NCBI GenBank assembly: GCA_020634315.1
Contig: JACKBV010000014.1
Coordinates: 33,762 to 97,761 of the forward strand
DNA length: 64,000 nt
Origin: Ardenticatenaceae bacterium
GTDB lineage: Bacteria; Chloroflexota; Anaerolineae; Promineifilales; Promineifilaceae
Direction: 5' to 3'
This document shows, piece by piece, positions 57,449-64,000 of the stretch. The notes under the pieces are model-generated. The model searched no databases. It was not told the DNA's origin and saw only the letters and a program-made list of their open reading frames with translations. A program made the position numbers and the translations under genes. Numbering within the stretch: the first letter of the stretch is position 1; the number at the start of each line of letters is the position of its first letter.

Positions 57449-58117
57449 ATGCTTTATCTTGTCGCCACACCAATTGGAAACTTATCTGACATCACGCTGC
57501 GAGCATTGGAAACATTAAAGGCCGTGGACGTGGTTGCCAGCGAAGACACCCGTAAAACCGGACTGCTGTTGAAGCATTTTGAGATCAGCAAGCCGCAAAT
57601 CGCCTTTCACGAACATAACGAGCAAAAGGTACTGCCGCGCATTATGGGCATGTTGCAAGCCGGACAGTCGGTGGCCGTTGTCACCGATGCGGGCACGCCG
57701 GGCATCGCCGATCCCGGTTTTGTGTTGGTACGCGCGTGCATTGCGCAAGACATCCCCGTGACGATGATCCCCGGTGCATCGGCTGTGGTGATGGCCGTCG
57801 TTCTTTCTGGACTGCCGACACACAGCTTCACCTTTCGCGGCTTCCCACCGCGCAAGCCCGGCAAGCGCCGCCACTTTTTGGAAGTAGATGCCGCGTCGCC
57901 GCATACACTCATCTTCTATGAAAGCCCTTACCGCCTGAAGGCATTTCTAGCTGATGCGCTGGCTGTTTATGGCGACCGCGACGCCGCTTTAGCCAATGAA
58001 CTGACCAAGATGTTTGAGGGGGTGCAGCGCGGCACGTTGAGCCAATTGTTAGCTGCTTTGGAAAATGAGGAGCCACGGGGGGAATACGTGGTCGTGATTT
58101 CCGGAAACCCTGCCTGA
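57449..58117 (+). CDS. rsmI: RsmI, 16S rRNA 2'-O-ribose C1402 methyltransferase
   Basis: Methylates the ribose of C1402, at the P site. 222 residues with MLYLVATPIGNLSDITLRAL, the motif ASEDTRKTGLLLKHF, AVVTDAGTPGIADPG, IPGASAVVMAVVLSGLP and FYESPYRLKAFLAD. It is about 50 residues shorter than the common length and ends after the core domain, so the small C-terminal HTH-like extension is missing. GAGGCA lies ahead of the ATG. A hairpin terminator follows at 58410, beyond the tandem array. Confidence 0.93.
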   Translation: MLYLVATPIGNLSDITLRALETLKAVDVVASEDTRKTGLLLKHFEISKPQIAFHEHNEQKVLPRIMGMLQAGQSVAVVTDAGTPGIADPGFVLVRACIAQDIPVTMIPGASAVVMAVVLSGLPTHSFTFRGFPPRKPGKRRHFLEVDAASPHTLIFYESPYRLKAFLADALAVYGDRDAALANELTKMFEGVQRGTLSQLLAALENEEPRGEYVVVISGNPA

Positions 58118-58250
58118 CAATTGATAATGGCGTCATTCTAAGCGGCATTTGCGCCGCGCAGAATCCGAAGAAGCTTTGCCAACCCAAGGCTTGTATTGCC
58201 TTGGGAAATGGGATGTTTTGCGCCGCCTGGCACGATGTGTTCGCTAATGG

Positions 58251-58370
58251 GTCTAGACCTGTTAAGCAACAAGTCTAGACACGTTCGTCAACAAGTCTAG
58301 ACACGTTTGCCAACAGGTCTAGACACGTTTGTCAACAAGTCTAGACACGTTTGTCAACAGGTCTAGACAC
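58251..58370. repeat. Array of six GTCTAGAC palindromes on an exact 22-bp period
   Basis: TCTAGA hexamers start at 58252, 58274, 58296, 58318, 58340 and 58362, exactly 22 bp apart. The palindrome is GTCTAGAC at each site; the joining sequence is close to ACGTTTGTCAACA with single-base variants. It lies between convergent rsmI and rlmH. Two helical turns is the natural spacing for side-by-side protein binding. No protein or function is known to me for this element. Confidence 0.85.
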
Positions 58371-58409
58371 GTTGCGCCGTTTGTTTCGTCAGGCAGCACA
58401 AAACATCGC

Positions 58410-58448
58410 AACCTCCGGGAGGTTTCCGAACCTCCCGGAGGTTATTTT
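58410..58448 (+). terminator. Hairpin of paired CCTCCCGGAGG elements, likely rsmI terminator
   Basis: AACCTCCGGGAGGTT (58410-58424) and AACCTCCCGGAGGTT (58429-58443) are exact reverse complements with the 4-nt loop TCCG, followed by ATTTT. A third related copy, CCTCCCGGAGG, is at 58471-58481, next to the rlmH stop. Confidence 0.7.
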
Positions 58449-58485
58449 CGCCAGGCAAGACAACCTCCGACCTCCCGGAGGATAT

Positions 58486-58965
58486 TTACTTGTGATACTT
58501 CTCGTTGTTGCGAATGGTAAAAGCCCGGTAAAGTTGTTCAAGCAAAATGACACGGGCAAGTTCGTGGGTAAAAGTGAGGGGAGAAAGGGCGATTTGGTCG
58601 TGGCTGGCGGCGATGACTTCTTCGGAAAAGCCAACTGGCCCACCAATGAGAAAGGCGATACGGCCGTATATTTCCAACTGCTTCTGCAACCATTGCGCCA
58701 AGGCGGGGCTGCTCATAACTGCGCCATCCGGCGAGAGCAAAACCAGGCGATTGACTCCGGCGGCGGCTTTGAGAAGCTGCTCCCCCTCCTTTTGCATGGC
58801 AACCACATCTGGCTGTCCCCGGCCAACCACATCCTTCACTTCAACCAATTGCAGGTCAACATAGCGGCGCAGCCGTTTGGCGTAATCATCTTGCGCGGCT
58901 AACCAATGCTTGGCGCTGAGTTTGCCAACGGCCGTTACCTGAATGTGTCCGGGGAAAAGAGGCAT
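58486..58965 (-). CDS. rlmH: RlmH, 23S rRNA m3-pseudouridine-1915 methyltransferase
   Basis: Methylates pseudouridine 1915 in helix 69, which contacts the decoding site on the small subunit. 159 residues, SPOUT fold. It has ITVAGKL-like start VTAVGKL, YAKRLRRYVDLQLVEVKDV, the knot FLIGGPVGFSEEVIAA and the C-terminal SPLTFTHELARVILLEQLYR, AFTIRNNEKYHK. All are diagnostic. It converges on rsmI across the palindrome array. Confidence 0.95.
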   Translation of the reverse strand: MPLFPGHIQVTAVGKLSAKHWLAAQDDYAKRLRRYVDLQLVEVKDVVGRGQPDVVAMQKEGEQLLKAAAGVNRLVLLSPDGAVMSSPALAQWLQKQLEIYGRIAFLIGGPVGFSEEVIAASHDQIALSPLTFTHELARVILLEQLYRAFTIRNNEKYHK

Positions 58966-58982
58966 AGTGTTCGTGAGCGGTC

Positions 58983-59048
58983 AGCCATAACCCCGCAGGC
59001 CATGCGATGGGAAAGCCATCGCATGGCCTGCGAATGCGGGTTACGGCT
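58983..59048. repeat. Long perfect-core intergenic hairpin
   Basis: GCAGGCCATGCGATGG (58995-59010) pairs with CCATCGCATGGCCTGC (59016-59031) around GAAAG. Outer arms AGCCATAACC and GGGTTACGGCT add an imperfect base. It lies directly after the TPR gene on the minus strand and before rlmH, so within a possible operon. No T tract follows on either strand. Confidence 0.65.
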
Positions 59049-59053
59049 AAAAA

Positions 59054-59545
59054 TCAATTCAATTTGCCCAAGAGCAGGTTCTTGGCACGCTCGGCGGGCA
59101 AGAAGAGAGGGTCAATTTCTAGCGCGGCGCGATACCAGCGCAGGGCCAGCAGTGGCTCACCCATATGCTCGTAAGCGCGTCCCATGTTGAAGCGCGGCAA
59201 TTGGGGTTCTTCGTAACGGGATGCTGTCAGGGCTTGTTGGAACCAGGAAACGGCCGTTTCCGCATCGCCCATCTCCAGCAAATAAACACCAATATCGTTA
59301 TACGGATTGCCATAGCTGGGGTCAACGGCAATAGCCTGCTCACATTCGGCAATAGCCTCATCATGCCGCCCCATCGTGCCATAGGCCCATCCCAGAAAGG
59401 TGTGCGCTTCGGCCGTAGGCTGAATGGCAATGGAACGCTTATATAAATTCATCGCCTCCGCCAGTTCACCCTGCCGATGATGCCGATACGCCCGGTCAAA
59501 TAAAATCAATGCCTGCTGCTGCATAATGTCTTGTTCATCCATCAT
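59054..59545 (-). CDS. TPR-repeat protein
   Basis: 163 residues, soluble. Four TPR-like helical pairs span most of the length (LFDRAYRHHRQGELAEAMNL, HTFLGWAYGTMGRHDEAIAE, YNDIGVYLLEMGDAETAVSW, FNMGRAYEHMGEPLLALRWY). The start at 59545 gives the standard first TPR; the frame is open upstream without a start signal. Acts through protein binding; the partner is unknown. Confidence 0.8.
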   Translation of the reverse strand: MMDEQDIMQQQALILFDRAYRHHRQGELAEAMNLYKRSIAIQPTAEAHTFLGWAYGTMGRHDEAIAECEQAIAVDPSYGNPYNDIGVYLLEMGDAETAVSWFQQALTASRYEEPQLPRFNMGRAYEHMGEPLLALRWYRAALEIDPLFLPAERAKNLLLGKLN

Positions 59546-59678
59546 ACCGCTGAGTATACAAGTGCCTGTGTTAGATATGCGTAAACATGGCGGCACTCTA
59601 TATCTTGTATAAATGATTTGTCGTCGGGATTGTTACGTATTGCGTATTACGTATACGCAATACGCAACACCCAACCCC

Positions 59679-60422
59679 TCACCACTGCGCCAACAGGTCG
59701 GGAAGTTCGGTCAACCGATAGATAATGGCGTCAGGCTGCACATGGTCGGGCAGGTCAAAGCGCTGGTTAGAGCGAATGAGGATGGCTCGCAGTCCGGCGT
59801 TGTGTGCGCCGATGATGTCGTGTTCGGGGCTGTCACCAATGAAAACGGCCGTTTCCACCCCACCACCCAACTCCGCCACCAACTGCTCATACGGCGCAGC
59901 CTGCGGCTTCCACTTATTAACATCGGCCGAAAAAAGCATCGCGTCAAAATAGCCATCCAACCCAAAGCGGCGCAAATCATTGATATGCGCCGCTCCCGTA
60001 AACATGGTATTAGAGAGCAGCCCCAGCCGATACCCCTGCGCTTTTAACGCGGCCAACGTCTCCTGTGCGCCCGCCAACGGATGCGCCTGCCCACAAATCG
60101 CATCCTCATACTGCGTGGCTGCGGCATCCAACCACGCCGGAGCAATACCGTTAACACCACAGCAAGCATGCAAAATTTCATGCAAAAAATCAACCAGGCG
60201 CAAATTGCGTTTACCCTCTACCGCCCCTTGCCAGCGCCCTGGCAGCAGCGCAAAACCCGTATCCCGAAATTGCGCAAAATCAGGAAGGCGCACGCCCTTT
60301 TCTTGCAAAAGCTGGTAAGCAGCTTGCAAACCCGGCGTCTCCAGGTCTGGCCAGACCCCATACGGCCCGGCATATTCGACAAGCGTGCCGCCCAAGTCAA
60401 AAATGATAGTGGTTAATGTCAT
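59679..60422 (-). CDS. HAD-family phosphatase
   Basis: 247 residues. HAD motif I FDLGGTLVE lies near the N-terminus, motif II LLSNT near 135, the Lys of motif III in VNKWKPQAAPYEQL, and motif IV in FIGDSPEHDIIGAHNAGLRA. The first motif reads DLGGT, where the second Asp of the usual DxD is replaced by Gly, as in some REG-2/HDHD3-like members. The cap region is helical (LRLVDFLHEILHACCG). The substrate is unknown. The start at 60422 follows family length. Confidence 0.85.
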   Translation of the reverse strand: MTLTTIIFDLGGTLVEYAGPYGVWPDLETPGLQAAYQLLQEKGVRLPDFAQFRDTGFALLPGRWQGAVEGKRNLRLVDFLHEILHACCGVNGIAPAWLDAAATQYEDAICGQAHPLAGAQETLAALKAQGYRLGLLSNTMFTGAAHINDLRRFGLDGYFDAMLFSADVNKWKPQAAPYEQLVAELGGGVETAVFIGDSPEHDIIGAHNAGLRAILIRSNQRFDLPDHVQPDAIIYRLTELPDLLAQW

Positions 60423-60532
60423 AATAGCCCTCACAAATCCTTGTGCTCTTTCTATTGTTAAACCCCCTCCTCAATTCCCAAAGAGCCGTTCTGTGCCCTT
60501 ATTGTAGCCATCTCAGTGTATAATGAAACACA

Positions 60533-60726
60533 ATGAAGACCCTGGATGAAATCAAAGCTATTTTGCAAGCGCAAAAGCCCTACCTGTCCGCGCGTTACGG
60601 CGTGCAGATTCTCGGCGTCTTCGGCTCCTACGTACATAAAGGATTGTTTGGGACACCATAAAAAATCGTATTCCACAAATCAAACCCCTACTTGAAGCCA
60701 TTTTGCAGCAACACATACGGGAATAA
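60533..60726 (+). pseudogene. Scar of an MNT-HEPN toxin-antitoxin pair
   Basis: The ATG at 60533 opens MKTLDEIKAILQAQ and reaches LGVFGSYV, the start of an MNT-type nucleotidyltransferase with its GS motif. The frame then hits a stop at about 60657. From about 60643, another frame reads IVWDTIKNRIPQIKPLLEAI and ends at 60726, which looks like the C-terminus of a HepT/DUF86 HEPN protein. The middle of both genes is missing, so a deletion joined the first 37 codons of the antitoxin gene to the last 25 or so codons of the toxin gene. Confidence 0.75.
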
Positions 60727-60750
60727 GGTGTGTGCCTATACCACACACAT

Positions 60751-61150
60751 GTCGTGCTGAGAAGCGCAGCGACGAAGCACCCCAGTCCCCTACGCAAAGC
60801 GAGTCCGCGTCAGGGCAAGGGGTTCGGGATTCTTCGCTGCGCAGACTCCGCTCAGAACGACCTGCCCATGAAGGTGTCGTGCTGAGGAGCGTAGCGACGA
60901 AGCATCCCAGTCCCCTGCTCAAAGGTCTCTGGGGGGCAGGGGTTCAGGTTCTTCGTGCGAAGACTCCGCTCAGAACGCTGAAGCGCTAAGCACGAGCATC
61001 AGTCGCCAAAAGGAAGCGAGCTGGCGACTGCGAACATTGATGAAGTGTCGTGCTGAGGACGCAGCGACGAAGCACCCCAGTCCCCTGGTCAAAAGGGTCC
61101 TGGTCAGGCAAGGGTTCGGGATTCTTCGCTGCGAGACCGCTCAGAACAAC
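60751..61150. repeat. Three copies of a dispersed imperfect-palindrome repeat
   Basis: Copies at 60751-60861, 60876-60977 and 61047-61150. Each begins GTCGTGCTGAG-A/G-AGCG, continues with GCGACGAAGCA and CCCAGTCCCCT, and ends with TTCTTCG and CCGCTCAGAAC. The two ends are near reverse complements (GTGCTGAG...CTCAGAAC), so each copy can fold as one long hairpin. This looks like a REP/MITE-type intergenic element. ORFs across it are not genes. The 3' end of the gene at 61104-61385 reads into the third copy. Confidence 0.75.
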
Positions 61151-61385
61151 GCTGCCAATCAACATGAGAGCGCAAGGCGGCCGCGCGATTGAGCAAGTCG
61201 CTCAGACGTCCCTGGCGCTCGATCAGGCGTACCAATTCGCGTGCCCGGCCGAGTCGCGTTTGTTCGCCGGGCAGGTTTTCATACTCAACACGCAAATCGT
61301 AGCAAAGGCTTTTTAGCTCTTCCAGGTTGAAATGGGTGGCTAACAATTCGTATAAAGGGACGTATGGTTCGCTATGCCCATTCAT
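61104..61385 (-). CDS. Small effector-associated (Death-like adaptor) domain protein, 3' end overrun by repeat
   Basis: 93 residues. GAGGAA lies at normal spacing before the ATG. Residues about 8-70 read YELLATHFNLEELKSLCYDL, RVEYENLPGEQTRLGRAREL and RLIERQGRLSDLLNRA, matching the small helical adaptor domains (effector-associated domains) that begin many bacterial conflict and caspase-like proteins. The last 18 residues (from WQRCSERSRSEESR) are encoded by the third copy of the dispersed repeat. So the gene is either truncated by it or ended early. The effector half is missing. Confidence 0.65.
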   Translation of the reverse strand: MNGHSEPYVPLYELLATHFNLEELKSLCYDLRVEYENLPGEQTRLGRARELVRLIERQGRLSDLLNRAAALRSHVDWQRCSERSRSEESRTLA

Positions 61386-61522
61386 GGTGAATTCCTCAAA
61401 AACCAGCCTGCCGGAGGTTTATCCTATGCGTTAGAGAGTTCAACGATACGCTCCGGGAAGCGGGTCTTCATTCATGGTCGGTGATCCGTCACACTCGTAA
61501 ATTCTCTTGTGTAAGAGCTGGT

Positions 61523-63997
61523 CTATTGGCCTAAATCTTGCAGAATGGTACGGCCGTTTGGCGCTAATTCTGGGTTATTTTCCAGTAATGTTTCCAGGGC
61601 TGCCGCTGCATCGCTGATTTTATCGTCTAGATTATACCGCTGTGCCAGAGCAAGGCCCTCACCATACCAGCGGTCGGCGGCGCGATAGTTTTGCAGTTGC
61701 AAGGCTGTAAGACCTGCGCGGAAAAGTGCGTCAGCCAGATCGCTGCGGGCATTGTCGCTGTCTGGTTGGATGCGTGCCGCAGCTTCGCTGTAGTCGGCTA
61801 ACGCCTGTGCATAGTCGGCGGCGGCGTAATAATCGTCGGCGCGGCGCAGGTAAAGCCAACCGAGATTGCCATCGACGAAGAAGTCGCGCCAGGTTTGATG
61901 TGCCTCAGGATTAAGCTGATAGGCGCGTTCGATGTCGGCAATGATTTGTTTGTAGATGGTTTCGTAGCTGGCTTCGTCGCCGGGGCGCTGTTTGAATAGT
62001 TCCAGCGTAAAGCGGAAGCCAAATTCGGCACGGTAGCGCCAATACAGGTCGGGGCGTTCCAGTTGGGAAACGGCCGTTTCCCATGCCCGTTCATCCCCCA
62101 ACAGCGGCCAGTAAGCGGTGAGTACGTCAAGGCGCGGCTGCGCCAGCACATAATCGCGCAGGGCAAAAGCGGCCGTTTTCACGCCGCCCAAATCCTCTTT
62201 GCGTGCGGCAACCAGCGTGGCTTCATGGTAAAGGGAAACGGCCGTTTCCCAATCCCCGGCTTTTGCGGCCGTCAACGCCTGTCCGTATAGCAACGACGGC
62301 ACATCAGCGGCGTAATCCGCCACCAGACTGTAATAGGCGGCGGCCTCTGCTGCGTCTCCGGCGGCTTCCAGTTCAGCCGCTCTGGCCAATGTGCCATTCA
62401 CGGCCGGTCCATATGTGCGGTCATACCACACCTGCGGCCGATAATCCCCCTGCTGCACCGGGTCTAGCGCCAGCGCCTGTTCCTGATCGCCCAATGCTTG
62501 CAGCAGCAGTTCGCGTGCCGCAATGCCAGAATCGGCCGGGAGCACCTGCCAGGCGGCATAGGACAGCCGGCCGCGCATGTGCCAGTAAAGGGCGTTGTCC
62601 GGCGTTAATTCGATAGCCTGACTGTAGCTGTCCACCGCTTTCAATAAGGTTTCTGCTTCATCGTAGCCAGGGCAACTGGCGAGCAGGAAGTAAACTTGCC
62701 CCAAGGTGCGATAAGTGAAAGCCAACTCTTCGTCTGACTGCCCGCCAACGGCCGTTGCCGCTTCAAAATTGTCGATGGAGGATTGCAACTCAACGGCCGT
62801 TGCTTCCTTGTCGGCGGTGGAGAGCGTGCTTTGCACACATTGGTTGCTGCCACGCGCATCGTAATTGTCGCCCAACGTGCCCACACGCCAGTAAAGTGTG
62901 CCCAGCGAGACGTAAACGCCGGGGTCGGGCTGTGGCAGCTGCGCGTTGGTGTCGGCAGCCAGGTTCCAGGCGTCCAGGGCTGCGTCATATTGGCGCAGCG
63001 AGTAGTAGGCATAGCCTAAGCCAAGCAAAGCTTCGGTAGATGCTTCGTTTTGCGGCGGGTCGGCAGCGGAGCTTTCATCTTCGCCGATGGTGGCCGCGTC
63101 AACCGCCGCCTGGAAATACTCAACGGCCGTTTCATAATCCTTGCGTGCATATGCAATCCAACCACGACCGGTATACGCCTGGGCGCGTTGTGTGGGGGTC
63201 AAGGCACCGTCGCCTTCCATCGCCAGTGCGGCAACGTAATCGGCGTCAGCCAATGTGATGCGGTTCAGCGCGTGGTAAGCGACGCCGCGCCAGAGCAAAT
63301 AGCGAGCCTGTTCTGACGCATCGTCGATGGCCTGGTTGAAATCGGCGATGGCACGCTGGTAATCATCTCGCTCAATGTCCATTTCGCCCATCGGGCCGTC
63401 TGTTTCTGTGCCCAATCCCTGATAGGCGATGGCGCGGTTAACCAGCACTTCCGGTCTATCGGTGTAGGCCAGCACCGTTGTGTAATCGTAAACGGCGGCG
63501 GCGTACAGCCCTAACTGCGATTCCATAGCGGCACGGCTGTTGAGGGAGGCTAACCAGGTTGTGTGGATGGGCAGCGGAATGCCTATCGGGACACGCAGGC
63601 CATCGCTGCTGCGCATGCCGAGGATGGGGGTTTCGGCGATAGCCATAGCACGCGTGTAGGAGGAAACGGCCGTTTTCACGGACGCAGTTTGGTCATCCAA
63701 ATCGCTCATACTGAGCGCACGGTCACGCTGCGCATTGCCCAAAATGAGGTAATGGTAGGAGGCCACTTCTCGCCAAAGATGGCTGCCCATCACATAAAGC
63801 GTGAAAATGGCAATGAGGGTGACGCCAATTCGGGTGATGCGGTTGTAGACGTTGGTGCCATTTTCCACTGTTTTTGCACGCCATATCACCCAGCTTGCAC
63901 TTAGCGTGAAAATCAGCGCGGCTAATGTGGGATAAATGTCTGGCACGGTGAGCCAGGGGCGGAGCAGGGTCGCCAGCCGCAGCCCGGTAATGAGCAT
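61523..63997 (-). CDS. Large TPR membrane protein, 5' end beyond the window
   Basis: At least 824 residues, and the frame is still open at the right edge, so the true start is probably outside. The visible N-terminus has two hydrophobic helices (IYPTLAALIFTLSASWVIW; ITRIGVTLIAIFTLYVMGS). The rest is a series of TPR pairs from about 85 to 800 (YDYTTVLAYTDRPEVLVNRA, YLLWRGVAYHALNRITLADA, AYTGRGWIAYARKDYETAVE), on the outside of the membrane or in the cytosol. No enzymatic motif seen. Proteins with an N-terminal catalytic module and C-terminal TPRs are common in this lineage, so the missing part may be informative. Confidence 0.8.
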   Translation of the reverse strand: MLITGLRLATLLRPWLTVPDIYPTLAALIFTLSASWVIWRAKTVENGTNVYNRITRIGVTLIAIFTLYVMGSHLWREVASYHYLILGNAQRDRALSMSDLDDQTASVKTAVSSYTRAMAIAETPILGMRSSDGLRVPIGIPLPIHTTWLASLNSRAAMESQLGLYAAAVYDYTTVLAYTDRPEVLVNRAIAYQGLGTETDGPMGEMDIERDDYQRAIADFNQAIDDASEQARYLLWRGVAYHALNRITLADADYVAALAMEGDGALTPTQRAQAYTGRGWIAYARKDYETAVEYFQAAVDAATIGEDESSAADPPQNEASTEALLGLGYAYYSLRQYDAALDAWNLAADTNAQLPQPDPGVYVSLGTLYWRVGTLGDNYDARGSNQCVQSTLSTADKEATAVELQSSIDNFEAATAVGGQSDEELAFTYRTLGQVYFLLASCPGYDEAETLLKAVDSYSQAIELTPDNALYWHMRGRLSYAAWQVLPADSGIAARELLLQALGDQEQALALDPVQQGDYRPQVWYDRTYGPAVNGTLARAAELEAAGDAAEAAAYYSLVADYAADVPSLLYGQALTAAKAGDWETAVSLYHEATLVAARKEDLGGVKTAAFALRDYVLAQPRLDVLTAYWPLLGDERAWETAVSQLERPDLYWRYRAEFGFRFTLELFKQRPGDEASYETIYKQIIADIERAYQLNPEAHQTWRDFFVDGNLGWLYLRRADDYYAAADYAQALADYSEAAARIQPDSDNARSDLADALFRAGLTALQLQNYRAADRWYGEGLALAQRYNLDDKISDAAAALETLLENNPELAPNGRTILQDLGQ

Positions 63998-64000
63998 CCC

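Noticed and set aside
58251..58370. CRISPR array
   Set aside because: The unit is only 22 bp, there is no unique 30-40-nt spacer, no leader and no cas gene nearby.
58251..58490. Plasmid or phage origin (iterons)
   Set aside because: No replication initiator or partition gene is nearby and the neighbours are housekeeping rRNA methyltransferases.
60732..61316. Plus-strand ORFs through the hairpin repeats
   Set aside because: They are read-through of repeat copies with low-complexity Ser/Arg content and no start signals.

Overview
This 64 kb window is bacterial chromosome, about half GC by eye, most likely from an uncultured Chloroflexota (Anaerolineae/Caldilineae-like) lineage. Pointers are the F420 genes, a RarA-methyltransferase fusion, CoxG and molybdenum hydroxylase genes, many lipoproteins and beta-rich secreted proteins ending in a short xLPxxxR tail, and an FmrO/Rmt-type 16S rRNA methyltransferase. 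No 16S gene is present, so the taxonomy is an inference. No phage, insertion sequence or CRISPR array was seen.

Layout. 1-6.6 kb: two nearly identical tandem genes for secreted beta-propeller proteins, both broken by indels in G runs. 6.7-10 kb: carbonic anhydrase lipoprotein and the RarA fusion. 10-14.1 kb: M20 amidohydrolase, CofD, CofC and an F420-type (LLM) oxidoreductase. 14.3-15.7 kb: small membrane protein, receiver-only response regulator, lipoprotein. 15.8-20.7 kb: xanthine-dehydrogenase-type operon (XdhC, FAD/2Fe-2S fusion, small membrane protein, Mo subunit). 20.9-24.9 kb: sugar-phosphate transferase, YqeB, MurJ. 26-28.5 kb: RibA-RibD fusion and an MDR oxidoreductase. 28.6-32.6 kb: DUF3048 lipoprotein, then a sigma/anti-sigma pair. 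32.8-35.9 kb: UvrD-type helicase and cyclophilin. 36-41 kb: glyoxylate shunt (aceB-aceA) with a divergent RamB/ScfR-like regulator and palindromic sites between them. 41-45 kb: lipoprotein, small alpha/beta-barrel protein, GAF histidine kinase, endonuclease III; then tRNA-Leu(GAG). 45.6-54.5 kb: envelope and secreted functions (epimerase, beta-helix protein, metallopeptidase, TPR protein, thioredoxin reductase, GH-like secreted protein, Wzt-like ATPase). 54.6-59 kb: CoxG and SRPBCC proteins, then four rRNA methyltransferases whose expected targets all lie at the decoding centre or the bridge facing it. 59-64 kb: TPR protein, HAD phosphatase, a decayed conflict-system patch (MNT-HEPN scar, truncated adaptor-domain ORF, three copies of a dispersed repeat), and a large TPR membrane protein running off the edge.

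The strongest genome-scale signal is the octamer ACGGCCGT, usually inside AACGGCCGTT. I count roughly 90 copies by eye where about one is expected by chance. They occur in all reading frames and between genes, often with symmetric flanks (GG-N-AACGGCCGTT-N'-CC). It behaves like a highly iterated palindrome, comparable in concept to cyanobacterial HIP1. Other notable signals are six GTCTAGAC palindromes on an exact 22-bp period, and the shared C-terminal tail of the secreted proteins.
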